Below, one piece after another: positions 8,257 to 17,502 of a stretch of 64,000 bases of DNA. Under the pieces are notes generated by a model, which was not told where the DNA came from, searched no databases, and was given only the letters and a program-made list of their open reading frames with translations. Location of the stretch: the NCBI RefSeq assembly GCF_018917935.1, contig NZ_JAHLPN010000001.1:124001-188000 (forward strand). The letters run 5' to 3'. The DNA comes from Kineothrix sp. MSJ-39. GTDB lineage: Bacteria; Bacillota; Clostridia; Lachnospirales; Lachnospiraceae. The position numbers and the translations under genes are program-made. Position 1 is the first letter of the stretch; the number at the start of each line of letters is the position of its first letter.

Positions 8257-9464
8257 TATAAAGGTTCCTTTCTGTTATGCCTCAGTTTTTCTGCCAGAGA
8301 AGCGGATGTTTTCTTCCGGGTAAGTTCCACAAGCCCCAGCTTTGTCAGATCGACAAAAACGGTCTGGATCGGATCCTTCCGAAGCTGTTCTTTTAATACG
8401 GTAAGTAGTGTTTCCTGATCGGTTTTGCTTTCCATATTGATAAAATCAATGAGGATCATACCTGAAATATTACGCACGCGGAGCTGTCTGGCAGCTTCTA
8501 TGGCAGCTTCTTTATTCGTCTGAAAATAAAAAGCTTCCCGTTCTTTCTTTTTGCCGGGGGCTTTGCCTGTATTGACATCGATGACCGTCAGTGCTTCTGT
8601 CGGATCGATGATCAGATAACCACCGCTTTTCAGCCATACACGTCTGCTGAGTGCGTTTTCGATCTGCCCTTTCAGTCCATACAGGGCAAACAGAGAAAGC
8701 TGTTTATCTTCATACAGTCTGATCGTAAGTCCCATGCTTTCCTGTATTTTGGCAGCGATTTCTGCCTGATCGGTAATAATCTCTGTATCCTCCAGATCAT
8801 ACTGATTACGGATCGCCTGTTCAAACAGATCCGCTTCTCTGTAGATACAGGAATAAACAGTTCGCTTATCTGCGGTCTGCAATACCTTGGAGGCTTTATG
8901 GAATAGATCATGCAGCTCCTGGAACAGTATCGTTTCCTCTGCAAGCGCAGCATTTGTCCGGACGATCAGACCGTAGCGGTCCAGAAAGACAGCCAGATCG
9001 CCGAACAACATTGGCATGATCTTATCAAGCATCTGCCAAAGAATCTGTTTTTGCTGTTCCATGATTTTTTTGGAATAATGGATTCCGTGGCTTTTCGGTA
9101 CCAGCACAAAATAAGTACCTGCAAAGCTGATATCGCACGTCAGCACAGCATCCTTTGTCTTGATCGGCTCTTTTGCGATCTGCACCAGCACTTCATCTTC
9201 GCATTTCAGTTCATTGGCATCTCTGCGGTTTAAAATGGCAGACAGACGCAGATCTGCCAGTGGCAGAAATCCCATACAGCCTTTTTTATATTCCACAAAG
9301 GCAGCACTTAAATTTCCGGCTATATTTTTGACTTTTCCGATATAAATATCTCCGATCTTATCCTGATCGCATTTTTCCAAAGAGATCTGCGCAAGCTGTC
9401 CTTCTTCTAACAGAAACGCAGCATCATAGTCTTGGTAGGTTGTCAGCAGTAACTGATTTTTCAA
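8256..9464 (-). CDS. rng: Ribonuclease E/G family protein (RNase G)
   Basis: 402-residue endoribonuclease for rRNA and mRNA processing. An S1-like RNA-binding region occupies roughly residues 35-120 (IYIGKVKNIAGNLSAAFVEY, GFLPLADL). The two metal-binding catalytic Asp are visible in TVIDVNTGKA and ILIDFINM. The protein ends shortly after the DNase I-like domain, without the Cys-x-x-Cys zinc link, as in other short clostridial RNase G proteins. The order radical SAM / DUF2344 / rng / rplU is a conserved clostridial arrangement. Confidence 0.94.
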   Translation of the reverse strand: MKNQLLLTTYQDYDAAFLLEEGQLAQISLEKCDQDKIGDIYIGKVKNIAGNLSAAFVEYKKGCMGFLPLADLRLSAILNRRDANELKCEDEVLVQIAKEPIKTKDAVLTCDISFAGTYFVLVPKSHGIHYSKKIMEQQKQILWQMLDKIMPMLFGDLAVFLDRYGLIVRTNAALAEETILFQELHDLFHKASKVLQTADKRTVYSCIYREADLFEQAIRNQYDLEDTEIITDQAEIAAKIQESMGLTIRLYEDKQLSLFALYGLKGQIENALSRRVWLKSGGYLIIDPTEALTVIDVNTGKAPGKKKEREAFYFQTNKEAAIEAARQLRVRNISGMILIDFINMESKTDQETLLTVLKEQLRKDPIQTVFVDLTKLGLVELTRKKTSASLAEKLRHNRKEPL

Positions 9465-9478
9465 CTTCTCATCTCCTG

Positions 9479-10171
9479 TTACGCTGTAATCTGATCCAGT
9501 GGAATCAGGTTTCCGTCTGCATCTTCCGTATACGTATCTTCTCTTGTAATCACAAAAGCAAATTCCGACGGCTCCTGTCCCAGATAATGATAAATATGCT
9601 CCATGATAAAGCCCGGCTTTACATTACCGCTGCTGGAAGCATTAACAAGCATGTAGATCTCCTGCTTTTCTTTATCCCAGGACAATTCGTAAATTGCCTG
9701 CTTCAGATCAAATTCCACGGTATTTTTCTTTGTCTGTTTGACTGCAGGAAGTGTTTCCTGCCTGTAGTACTCTTCCAGATGGTCAAACAGCTCAAAGTCT
9801 GGCTCATACCCTTCGCGGAAACGGACTGTATAGCGGGCTGCAGCAACACTTGCCATGGCATTTCCGGCCGTTTCCGGCAGAATGGTCACGGAAAGGATAT
9901 CCACACCCTCTACCATCTGCGCCTGTAATCGTTCTTTGATATCTTCTGCATCTGTGATGGAATCCATTCCGATGTCCATGTATTCGCCATTGGAATACAT
10001 ACCGACACCGAGCGGTGCGGCAAAGGACATGATCTGATGTGGGCTGAAGCCTGTGGAATATGTAATATCCAGCTCTGCCCTGCGGATCGCCTTTTGAAAA
10101 TAACGCATCATATCCAGATGCCCGATGAAGATCATTGAGCTGTATTTTGAAAATTTAATTCTGACTTTCAT
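9479..10171 (-). CDS. DUF2344 protein (TIGR03936 family)
   Basis: 230 residues, starting MKVRIKFSKYSSMIFIGHLD and ending in an acidic tail. The family is the regular partner of the neighbouring B12-domain radical SAM protein; the two are sometimes fused in one polypeptide. Conserved blocks seen here are FIGHLDMMRYFQKAIRRA and FSPHQIMSFAAPLGVG. The two genes overlap by 4 nt (ATGA), so they are coupled. The biochemical role is not known to me; an RNA or ribosome-related role has been suspected from the RNase G/L21 neighbourhood. Confidence 0.9.
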   Translation of the reverse strand: MKVRIKFSKYSSMIFIGHLDMMRYFQKAIRRAELDITYSTGFSPHQIMSFAAPLGVGMYSNGEYMDIGMDSITDAEDIKERLQAQMVEGVDILSVTILPETAGNAMASVAAARYTVRFREGYEPDFELFDHLEEYYRQETLPAVKQTKKNTVEFDLKQAIYELSWDKEKQEIYMLVNASSSGNVKPGFIMEHIYHYLGQEPSEFAFVITREDTYTEDADGNLIPLDQITA

Positions 10172-12048
10172 TCTGATAAATTGCCTCCTGCCTTAGGCTC
10201 CCTGCAAACACCGACACCATATCTGGCTGCACCACAGCCCTGACATGCCATCCGGCAGTTTGGCGATACGGTCTCCTGATTCGCTTTTTCCCATTCACGC
10301 AGCAGGAAATCTTTTGTTACGCCGCAGGAAATGAAATCCCATGGAAAGATTTCGTCATCGCTTCTGTATCTGGTCGTATAGAAAGCAGGATCGATCCCTT
10401 CCTCCGCAAATGTTTCCAGCCAGATATCATTTTTGAAATATTCGCTCCAGGCATCAAATATACAGCCTTTTTTGTAAGCACCGTAAATGACACGGCAAAG
10501 CTTTCTGTCACCACGGGCAAAGACGCCTTCCAGTTCTGAAACATCTGCTTCATGCCAGTTGTATTTGATGCTCTTCTGGTTGAGCTGGCTCTTGACCGCA
10601 TCCCTGACAATATGTGCCTTTTCCAGAAATTCATCTCTTGTATTCATCTGTGCCCACTGGAACGGCGTAAAAGGCTTAGGAATAAAGAAAGAGGTACTTG
10701 TAACGATCTGTACCTTTCCGTTCCGCTTCTCCTTCGGAACCGTCTCATAGTAAGCTTTAGCTATCTCATTGGACAATACAGCAATGCCTTCGATATCTTC
10801 TTTCGTTTCTGTGGGCAGGCCGAGCATAAAATAAAGCTTTACCTTGTTCCAGCCGCCCTGGAATGCTGTGGTCGCGCCGCCTAAGATATCATCGATCGTA
10901 AGCCCTTTGTTGATGACATCACGCATACGCTGTGTACCTGCTTCCGGTGCAAAAGTCAGGGAGCTCTTTTTCACATCCTGTACTTTGCTCATGACGTCCA
11001 GTGAAAACGCATCGATACGCAGGGAAGGCAGGGAAATATTGATCTTTTTTCTGTCGCATTCCTCGATCAAATAGTCGATAAGCTCCGGAAGCTTGGAGTA
11101 ATCACTCGAGCTTAAAGAACTTAAGGAAATTTCCTCATGGCCTGTATTTTTCAGCATGGCAGAGGCATACTCTTTCAGCTCGTCCACATTACGCTCCCGC
11201 AGCGGTCTGTAAAGCTGTCCTGCCTGACAGAATCTGCAGCCGCGGATACAGCCGCGCATGATCTCCAGTACGACACGATCCTGTGTTACCTTGATAAAAG
11301 GCACAACAGGCGCCTGTGGATACACCGCAGCCTCTGCATCGAGATCTGTTACGATCTCTTTATCGATCTTAGCCGGTACATCATCGTAAATCGGTGTAAA
11401 GGCTGCGATCGTGCCATCCGCTTTATAGCTTGTCTCATAAAGCTGCGGGCAGTAAATGCCGGGAAGCCGGCCTGCTTCATGTAAAAACTGTGCCCTTGTC
11501 ATATCAGATGCCTGATATGCCTTATACAGATCTAAAAGACGGCGGTACATGGTCTCGCCCTCTCCGATATAAAACAGATCAAAAAAATCTGCGATCGGTT
11601 CCGGATTGTACGTGCATGGTCCGCCTCCTATTACGATCGGATCTTCTTTTGTTCTGTCGCACGCCATGATCGGGATCTGAGAAAGATCTAAGATCTGCAG
11701 GATATTGGTATAACACATTTCGTACTGGATCGTGATCGCCAGAAAATCAAACTCCCTGATCGGATCCTGCGATTCTAAGGCAAAAAGCGGAATATGCTCC
11801 CTGCGCATGATCTCATCCAGATCTGTCCATGGGGAATACACTCGCTCGCACCATGTATCTTCATAGCGGTTGAACATATCATACAGGATCTGGATCCCGA
11901 GATGAGACATACCAATCTCATAAACATCCGGGAAGCACATGGCAACCCGGATGTCGATCTTTTCCTTCTCTTTCATGACTGAATTGACTTCTCCGCCCAG
12001 ATAACGGGCAGGTTTTTCGATTTTTAACAGGATTTCATCCTTTAACAT
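10168..12048 (-). CDS. B12-binding-domain radical SAM protein (TIGR03960 family)
   Basis: 626-residue protein. The N-terminal part (about residues 25-170) resembles a cobalamin-binding fold (RVAMCFPDVYEIGMSHLG, IGGGPCTYNPEPIADFFD). The radical SAM core follows, with the iron-sulfur motif in GCIRGCRFCQAG (C-x3-C-x2-C) near residue 270. The C-terminus is Cys-rich (CRMACQGCGAARYGVGVC), possibly a second cluster or zinc site. It is conserved next to DUF2344 and RNase G; function unknown. Start 12048 overlaps the preceding gene by 14 nt; another ATG at 12060 is possible, and neither has a clear ribosome site, so coupling is likely. Confidence 0.92.
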   Translation of the reverse strand: MLKDEILLKIEKPARYLGGEVNSVMKEKEKIDIRVAMCFPDVYEIGMSHLGIQILYDMFNRYEDTWCERVYSPWTDLDEIMRREHIPLFALESQDPIREFDFLAITIQYEMCYTNILQILDLSQIPIMACDRTKEDPIVIGGGPCTYNPEPIADFFDLFYIGEGETMYRRLLDLYKAYQASDMTRAQFLHEAGRLPGIYCPQLYETSYKADGTIAAFTPIYDDVPAKIDKEIVTDLDAEAAVYPQAPVVPFIKVTQDRVVLEIMRGCIRGCRFCQAGQLYRPLRERNVDELKEYASAMLKNTGHEEISLSSLSSSDYSKLPELIDYLIEECDRKKINISLPSLRIDAFSLDVMSKVQDVKKSSLTFAPEAGTQRMRDVINKGLTIDDILGGATTAFQGGWNKVKLYFMLGLPTETKEDIEGIAVLSNEIAKAYYETVPKEKRNGKVQIVTSTSFFIPKPFTPFQWAQMNTRDEFLEKAHIVRDAVKSQLNQKSIKYNWHEADVSELEGVFARGDRKLCRVIYGAYKKGCIFDAWSEYFKNDIWLETFAEEGIDPAFYTTRYRSDDEIFPWDFISCGVTKDFLLREWEKANQETVSPNCRMACQGCGAARYGVGVCREPKAGGNLSE

Positions 12049-12454
12049 TCGTTTTCTCATAAGGTAAAGTATACGGTATCTGTCTGATAAAATCAAACAT
12101 ATTTTCCGAATAATCTGTTTCAATCTGTCCCTTGATCGTATTTATGTACTGCCGCGTTTTTGGTTCCGTGGTCTGCCCTAAGATCAGAAAGATAAACAGA
12201 CAGGCAAGTGCGATCAGACATCTGAAGAAAAAAGAACCTGATAGCAGTTTGGGCGCATAGGGTTCTTCTTCCCGCACAGATGCTGCACTGTCTGTCTGTT
12301 TGGTAAAATCGATCCTGTCAGCAGGCTGCCCGTTTAAAATAGCATCCGCCTGATACAGTCTTTGTTTATTTTCTGCTGCACTCCTTCTCAGAAATGAGAT
12401 GGTTTCCAGCTTTCGTTCCGTAGAAAAATGCTGTTTTCTTTCTTCTCGTTCCAT
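12035..12454 (-). CDS. Small single-pass membrane protein of unknown function
   Basis: 139 residues. The N-terminal 75 residues are charged and probably cytoplasmic (many Arg, Glu and Gln). A hydrophobic segment lies at about residues 76-95, and the C-terminal 45 residues may be outside. GGAG precedes the ATG. I do not recognise a family. Its topology (cytoplasmic tail, one helix, short outer part) resembles small division or secretion accessory proteins, but nothing specific supports that. It lies 68 nt downstream of hisI and overlaps the radical SAM gene start. Confidence 0.7.
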   Translation of the reverse strand: MEREERKQHFSTERKLETISFLRRSAAENKQRLYQADAILNGQPADRIDFTKQTDSAASVREEEPYAPKLLSGSFFFRCLIALACLFIFLILGQTTEPKTRQYINTIKGQIETDYSENMFDFIRQIPYTLPYEKTNVKG

Positions 12455-12522
12455 ACCTGCTCCGCTTATCCTTTTTAGCAGTATATGGACTTACCTTAGA
12501 AGAAAGAACCGAAACTGCCGTT

Positions 12523-13512
12523 TTACAGCTTCATGGGAATGAGATCTCTGTAAAAGCAGCTGTAATTGCCTGTATGACAGGCTGCACCAATCTGTTTTAC
12601 TTTGGCAAGCAGTGTATCGTTGTCGCAGTCAATGGAAAGTGCTTTGACATATTGGAAATGACCGCTTGTCATGCCTTTGATCCAGAGCTCCTTACGGCTT
12701 CTGCTGTAATAGGTCATCTTGCCTGTCCGCAGTGTTGTCAGATACGCTTCTTCATTCATGTAAGCGACCATCAGGACATCCTTTGTCTGGTAGTCCTGCG
12801 CAACAACCGGGATCAGTCCGTCTGAAAGCAGCTTAAACTCTGAAAAAGCCATCGGTGCTTCAAAGGAATGTACAGAAATGCCTCTTTCCCGGCAAAGTGA
12901 TTTGAGTGCTGTGATCACCTTGCAGTTTTCATTGACAATATTACCGGACAGACCGGATACATTTGGCTTTTCCATCATGGAAAGCAGCTTATCCAGTGAG
13001 ATTTCCGGCAGAAAAACAATACATGGCAATGTGCTCGCACCGAGACAGTTTTTCAGGGCATGTTCATCAATGAGCACAAGCTCTGATGCATTTTCTTCCA
13101 GAATTGCCTTATTGATCACAATATTATCCGCACTGGCAATGGAAACCGCGATCCGGTTTCTGCCATAGGCGTCTGCCACCTGACGGAGCAGGTCGTGGCA
13201 CTCTTTGCCGAAATTTAACACAACCTTTTCACAGCCTGCGGTAAACAGATCTGCGACATCTTCCGCACTGTTGATATGACCGCCGCCGTAAACCGGGATA
13301 TTGACCACATCACAGATATCCTTGTATAAAAGAAGCGACTGGATATGGTTCTCTCCTGCGGAAACATCGAATAAAAGAAGCGCGTCCGCATCATCATCGC
13401 TGTACTGTTCTGCCAGTCTGACCGGATCATCAAAAATTATGGTGTGATCGGTAAAGCTTTTGACCGCCTTACCGTTATCTATAAACATACATGCTACAAA
13501 TTTCTTATCCAT
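12523..13512 (-). CDS. hisI: Phosphoribosyl-AMP cyclohydrolase with degenerate HisF-like N-terminal domain
   Basis: 329 residues. The C-terminal part (about 220-329) is a complete His[16 protein letters not shown] followed by [10 protein letters not shown] gives the metal-binding Asp-Cys-Asp and Cys residues, and it catalyses ring opening of phosphoribosyl-AMP in histidine synthesis. Residues 1-210 align with HisA/HisF barrels ([42 protein letters not shown]). Both catalytic Asp of HisF appear lost: CLDV has become CMFI, and AIDA has become SIAS. HisE is absent from the protein. GGGAGATC precedes the ATG. It is the last his gene of the operon, 12 nt after hisB. Confidence 0.93.
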   Translation of the reverse strand: MDKKFVACMFIDNGKAVKSFTDHTIIFDDPVRLAEQYSDDDADALLLFDVSAGENHIQSLLLYKDICDVVNIPVYGGGHINSAEDVADLFTAGCEKVVLNFGKECHDLLRQVADAYGRNRIAVSIASADNIVINKAILEENASELVLIDEHALKNCLGASTLPCIVFLPEISLDKLLSMMEKPNVSGLSGNIVNENCKVITALKSLCRERGISVHSFEAPMAFSEFKLLSDGLIPVVAQDYQTKDVLMVAYMNEEAYLTTLRTGKMTYYSRSRKELWIKGMTSGHFQYVKALSIDCDNDTLLAKVKQIGAACHTGNYSCFYRDLIPMKL

Positions 13513-13524
13513 AGTGATCTCCCG

Positions 13525-14112
13525 TTATAAAGAACCTTTTGTACTCAATACGCCACTGATCCGCTCATCCATGCTGACCGCCTGATCCAGTGCCTTGCCA
13601 AATGCCTTGAAAATGGCTTCGATCTTATGGTGATCATTCTGCCCTGCTAAAAGCCGGATATGCAGATTCATCTGGGCATTGCTTGCCAGAGCATAGAAAA
13701 ATTCCGTGACAAGATGCGTTTCAAAATCGCCGACGCGTTCTGTCTGAAACTCTCCGTCAAAGGAAAAATACGCTCTGCCGCCAAGATCTACCGCACATAA
13801 GGCAAGTGCATCGTCCATAGGCAGGATAAAATAGCCGAAGCGCTTCATCCCTGCCTTGTCCCCGACTGCCTGACGGATCGCCTGTCCCAGCACAATGCCG
13901 ACATCTTCTACCGTATGATGTCCGTCTACATGCAGATCACCTTTTGCCTGCACGGAAAGATCAAAAAAGCCGTGTTTGGAAAAGCCCTCCAGCATATGGT
14001 CAAAAAAGCCGATCCCTGTGCTGACATCGCTTTTGCCTGTCCCGTCCAGTTGTAAGGACAGCTTGATCTGTGTTTCCTTTGTATTTCGTTCTAATGTACC
14101 GATTCGTTCCAT
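13525..14112 (-). CDS. hisB: Imidazoleglycerol-phosphate dehydratase
   Basis: 195-residue monofunctional HisB. Family motifs include GFFDHMLEGFSKHG, GDLHVDGHHTVEDVGI (metal-binding His cluster), and the second repeat FFYALASNAQMNLHI with GQNDHHKIEAIFKAFG, where HHKIEA carries the second metal cluster. It removes water from imidazole-glycerol phosphate. AAAGGA precedes the ATG. It is separated from hisD by 52 nt. Confidence 0.98.
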   Translation of the reverse strand: MERIGTLERNTKETQIKLSLQLDGTGKSDVSTGIGFFDHMLEGFSKHGFFDLSVQAKGDLHVDGHHTVEDVGIVLGQAIRQAVGDKAGMKRFGYFILPMDDALALCAVDLGGRAYFSFDGEFQTERVGDFETHLVTEFFYALASNAQMNLHIRLLAGQNDHHKIEAIFKAFGKALDQAVSMDERISGVLSTKGSL

Positions 14113-14164
14113 GCTCTGTTCCTTTCGTACTCAACTCATATAGGGGCATTATCTGTCTGACAGG

Positions 14165-15454
14165 TTACTCAAAACGCACTTTAATGGAATTTTCGTGTGC
14201 TGTCAGACCTTCCTTGCGGGCAAATAATTCAATATCCTTGTGAACTGCCTCAAGTGCCTCTCTGGAATAAGAGATAATGCTGGACTTCTTGATATAATCA
14301 TCCACGGAAAGCGGTGAGAAAAATTTGGCTGTTCCGTTTGTCGGCAGTACATGATTCGGTCCTGCAAAATAATCGCCAAGCGGTTCAGAGGAATAGTTTC
14401 CAAGGAACATTGCTCCTGCATGGCGGATCTTTGTCATCGTTTCATATGGATTCTTTGTCAGGATCTCCATATGCTCAGATGCGATCTCGTTTGCTGCATC
14501 GATGGCATCCTCCATCGTATCTGCCACGAGAATATAACCATAGTTGTCCAGACTCTTCTGGATGATCTCTTTGCGGGCAAGCTGCTCTGTAAATTCCTTC
14601 GTCTGTCTGGAAACTTCTTTTGCCAGCTCTTCACTTGTTGTGATCAGGATCGCAGAAGCCAGCTCATCGTGCTCTGCCTGGGATAACAGATCCGCAGCCA
14701 CATAACGTGGATTGGCTGTTTCATCTGCCAGTACAAGTATCTCACTCGGACCTGCAATGGAATCGATGCTGACATAGCCATAAACGGCCTTCTTTGCCAG
14801 AGCCACAAAAATATTCCCCGGTCCTACGATCTTGTCTACCTTCGGAACGGACTGCGTTCCGAACGCAAGTGCTGCGATCGCCTGTGCGCCGCCTGTTTTG
14901 TAGATTTCATCGACACCTGCGATCTTTGCCGCAACCAGTGTACCCGGATTGACTTTTCCGTCCGGTCCTGCAGGAGTTGTCATAACGATCTTTCCTACGC
15001 CTGCCACTTTTGCAGGGATCGTTGTCATCAGTGTAGAGCTTGGATAAACAGCTTTTCCGCCCGGTACATAAACACCGACACTGTCAAGCGGCGTGATACG
15101 CTGTCCTAAGATGCTGCCATCCGGCTTTGTATCGATCCAGCTCGTTCTGACCTGTTTCTGGTGATAGCTGACAATGTTAGCCGCAGCTTTCTTCATAACC
15201 TCGACAAATTCCGGCTCGATCAGGGAAAAGGCTTCTTCGATCTCTGCCTCTGTTACCTTGAAATCTGCTGCGGTAATGTTGTTTTTATCAAATTTATGTG
15301 CCAGCTCAAATAAAGCACTGTCACCGTTTTCCCTGACATCCGCAATGATGTCCGCGACTACCTTTTCATACTGTCCGTAGTTGTTCGGACTTCTTTTTAA
15401 CAGATCATTTAATAATGTTTTTTTACTTTCCTGTGTCAGTTTTACTATTCTCAT
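14165..15454 (-). CDS. hisD: Histidinol dehydrogenase
   Basis: 429-residue zinc enzyme carrying out the last two oxidation steps to histidine. Signatures: the GVYVPGGKAVYPS block, KIVGPGNIFVALAKKAVYG, IDSIAGPSEILVLAD, the zinc-ligand region LLSQAEHDELA and NHVLPTNGTAKF. Full length. The ATG overlaps the hisG stop (ATGA). Confidence 0.98.
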   Translation of the reverse strand: MRIVKLTQESKKTLLNDLLKRSPNNYGQYEKVVADIIADVRENGDSALFELAHKFDKNNITAADFKVTEAEIEEAFSLIEPEFVEVMKKAAANIVSYHQKQVRTSWIDTKPDGSILGQRITPLDSVGVYVPGGKAVYPSSTLMTTIPAKVAGVGKIVMTTPAGPDGKVNPGTLVAAKIAGVDEIYKTGGAQAIAALAFGTQSVPKVDKIVGPGNIFVALAKKAVYGYVSIDSIAGPSEILVLADETANPRYVAADLLSQAEHDELASAILITTSEELAKEVSRQTKEFTEQLARKEIIQKSLDNYGYILVADTMEDAIDAANEIASEHMEILTKNPYETMTKIRHAGAMFLGNYSSEPLGDYFAGPNHVLPTNGTAKFFSPLSVDDYIKKSSIISYSREALEAVHKDIELFARKEGLTAHENSIKVRFE

Positions 15455-16101
15455 GAAAGACGCTCCTTTATCTGTGCGATCAGTTTACGAATCCGTTCTG
15501 CTTCCATCTTCATACTTACCTGGTTGACGATCATGCGGGCTGACAGCGGGCAGATCTCTTCCAGCACTTCCAGTCCGTTTTCACGCAGTGTAGATCCTGT
15601 TTCCACGATATCCACAATGACGTCGGAAAGACCGACGATTGGTCCAAGCTCCACGGAACCGTTTAATTTGATGATGTCAACAGTCTGATGCTTTTTGTTG
15701 TAAAAATAATCTTTTGCGATATTCGGATACTTAGAGGCAACACGGATCATTTCGTGATGCTGCAATAGTTCTTTGGCACTCTGCGGGCCACAGACACACA
15801 TTCTGCACTTTCCAAAACCAAGATCCAGTACTTCATAAGCCCTGCGCTGTTCCTCCAGCAGGGTATCTTTTCCGACAACGCCGATATCTGCTGCACCGTA
15901 TTCAACATAAGTCGGTACATCAGGGCCTTTTGCCAGGAAAAACTTCAGTTTCTGTTCTTCATTGACAAAGATCAGCTTCCTCGATTCCTTATCCTTCATT
16001 TCCTCACAGGTAATACCGATCTCCTCGAGAAGCTCCAGTGTTTTATTTGCAAGTCTGCCTTTGCCGAGCGCAAAGGTCAGATAACGTGTTTCTTCACTCA
16101 T
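15451..16101 (-). CDS. hisG: ATP phosphoribosyltransferase, short catalytic subunit
   Basis: 216-residue short-form HisG (first, committed step of histidine synthesis). It starts with TFALGKGRLANKTLELL and contains YVEYGAADIGVVGKDTL and VDIVETGSTLRENGLEV, the PRPP-binding loop. It lacks the C-terminal ACT-like regulatory domain, as expected for the form that needs HisZ. ATG 16101 overlaps the hisZ stop (ATGA), with GGAGG just upstream inside hisZ. Confidence 0.97.
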   Translation of the reverse strand: MSEETRYLTFALGKGRLANKTLELLEEIGITCEEMKDKESRKLIFVNEEQKLKFFLAKGPDVPTYVEYGAADIGVVGKDTLLEEQRRAYEVLDLGFGKCRMCVCGPQSAKELLQHHEMIRVASKYPNIAKDYFYNKKHQTVDIIKLNGSVELGPIVGLSDVIVDIVETGSTLRENGLEVLEEICPLSARMIVNQVSMKMEAERIRKLIAQIKERLS

Positions 16102-17396
16102 GCCTTCTTCCTCCATGTAAATGCTTTCAGATCTGCGTTGTCTACAGGTAACCCATCAGGGCTGTTATCTGCAAGATCATAAGTCAGAATCTTTTCCTCA
16201 TTGGTCAGATGATACAGCCTGGATACCATATTGTGGTAGCCATAGGCAACATAATCATCAATCTTTTTACCTGCTGCAAACTGGACACATTCGACACAAA
16301 GTCCGTCCCTGCGCATCTTATCAGCCAGTTTACCGGCTTTTTTTGCCATTCCCTTATCATATAAGAGATAATCAATATATTTTTCTTCGTCAGGAGACAG
16401 CTTCTGACTGTCTAAGGCGATCATCAGATCATCCACCAGGATCATAAAGCCGATCGCCGGTGCTTCCTTTCCGAAATGAGAAAGCAGCTTATCATATCGT
16501 CCGCCGCGCAGCACCGTATCGCCTACACCGTATGTATACGCCTTGAAGATGATTCCTGTATAGTAATTATAATTGCTGACCATGCCAAGATCGAAGGAAA
16601 TATATTTCTCATCGCCGAGCTCTTCGAGCGTTTCATACAGCTCCTGCAGTCTGCCGACCGCTTTTAAGCTCATTTCATTTTTTACGATCAGCTTTGCTTC
16701 CTGCAGACATTCATAAGAACCGAACAGTTCAACCACTTTCAGGAAGGATTCGGCTTTTTCTTTTTTGATGCCTGCTTCTAAAATATATTCTTCCACGCCG
16801 AAATAGTTTTTGTTGGAGATCAGCTCTCTGACCTGTTCTACCATTTCGTCCGATAAGCCTGCTTCTTCACACAGTCCTTTGAAAAATTCAATCTCACCGA
16901 TGCAGATCTGGAATTCCTTCAGCCCTGCGGCTTTTAATGCGCTGACCGCCATATGGATCAGCTCTGCATCCGCACTTCTGTGTCCGTCGCCGATCAGCTC
17001 TACGCCGGTTTCTGTCATTTCTTTTAATTTACCCTGCAGATTGGAAGTATTGGTAAAGGCATTTCCGCAGTAAGAAAAACGAACCGGGATATCTTCTTCC
17101 ATAAAATATTTTGCTGCACATCTTGCCATGGATGGGGTGAAATCCGGGCGGAGCACAAGTGTATTTCCCTCTTTGTCAAAAAATTTATACAGCTCGTTGC
17201 TTCTGGTCGTACCGATCTCACTGCCAAACACATCAAAAAATTCAAATACCGGTGTCTGGATATTTTTATAGCCGAAGGATGCAAAGGTATGCATCAGCTT
17301 ATCCTGTACAGTCAGCTTTTTCAAAAGCTCTCTGCCATAAATATCACGCACTCCCTCAGGCGTATGTAACAATCTCTTTTCTGCATATTTATCCAT
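16098..17396 (-). CDS. hisZ: ATP phosphoribosyltransferase regulatory subunit HisZ
   Basis: 432-residue class II histidyl-tRNA-synthetase paralogue that activates short HisG and passes on feedback by histidine. It starts MDKYAEKRLLHTPEGVRDIYG and has synthetase-like blocks (LRPDFTPSMARCAAKY, FSYCGNAF, FDLGMVSNYNYYTGIIFKAY). It is adjacent to hisG and lacks the anticodon-binding pattern of a true HisRS, so HisZ is preferred. ATG 17396 is preceded by AGGAGG at about 11 nt. First gene of the his operon. Confidence 0.94.
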   Translation of the reverse strand: MDKYAEKRLLHTPEGVRDIYGRELLKKLTVQDKLMHTFASFGYKNIQTPVFEFFDVFGSEIGTTRSNELYKFFDKEGNTLVLRPDFTPSMARCAAKYFMEEDIPVRFSYCGNAFTNTSNLQGKLKEMTETGVELIGDGHRSADAELIHMAVSALKAAGLKEFQICIGEIEFFKGLCEEAGLSDEMVEQVRELISNKNYFGVEEYILEAGIKKEKAESFLKVVELFGSYECLQEAKLIVKNEMSLKAVGRLQELYETLEELGDEKYISFDLGMVSNYNYYTGIIFKAYTYGVGDTVLRGGRYDKLLSHFGKEAPAIGFMILVDDLMIALDSQKLSPDEEKYIDYLLYDKGMAKKAGKLADKMRRDGLCVECVQFAAGKKIDDYVAYGYHNMVSRLYHLTNEEKILTYDLADNSPDGLPVDNADLKAFTWRKKA

Positions 17397-17423
17397 GAGT
17401 CGTATCTGCCTCCTGTTATTTAT

Positions 17424-17457
17424 GTACTTTAGTACGGTAACGTGATAATTCGCTACC
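17424..17457. promoter_or_regulatory. Candidate operator in the his leader
   Basis: Between the promoter and hisZ lie two adjacent symmetrical elements: 17424-17435 (GTAC-TTTA-GTAC) and an imperfect 22-bp palindrome at 17436-17457 with outer arms GGTA/TACC. They are just downstream of the predicted start of transcription, a good position for a repressor. No T-box or other histidine-sensing leader is visible. The regulator is not identifiable from this window. Confidence 0.4.
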
Positions 17458-17473
17458 ACGTGAAACTATCGCT

Positions 17474-17502
17474 AGTATACATGGAAAAGTACGTCTTGTC
17501 AA
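17474..17502 (-). promoter_or_regulatory. Promoter of the his operon
   Basis: Minus strand: TTGACA (17497-17502), 17 bp, TATACT (17474-17479). The -35 hexamer overlaps the last codons of recU. The leader to hisZ is about 70 nt. Confidence 0.85.

Noticed and set aside
17397-17500. T-box or histidine leader peptide before hisZ
   Set aside because: The leader is about 70 nt, has no TGGTACCGC-type sequence, no terminator and no His-rich short frame.
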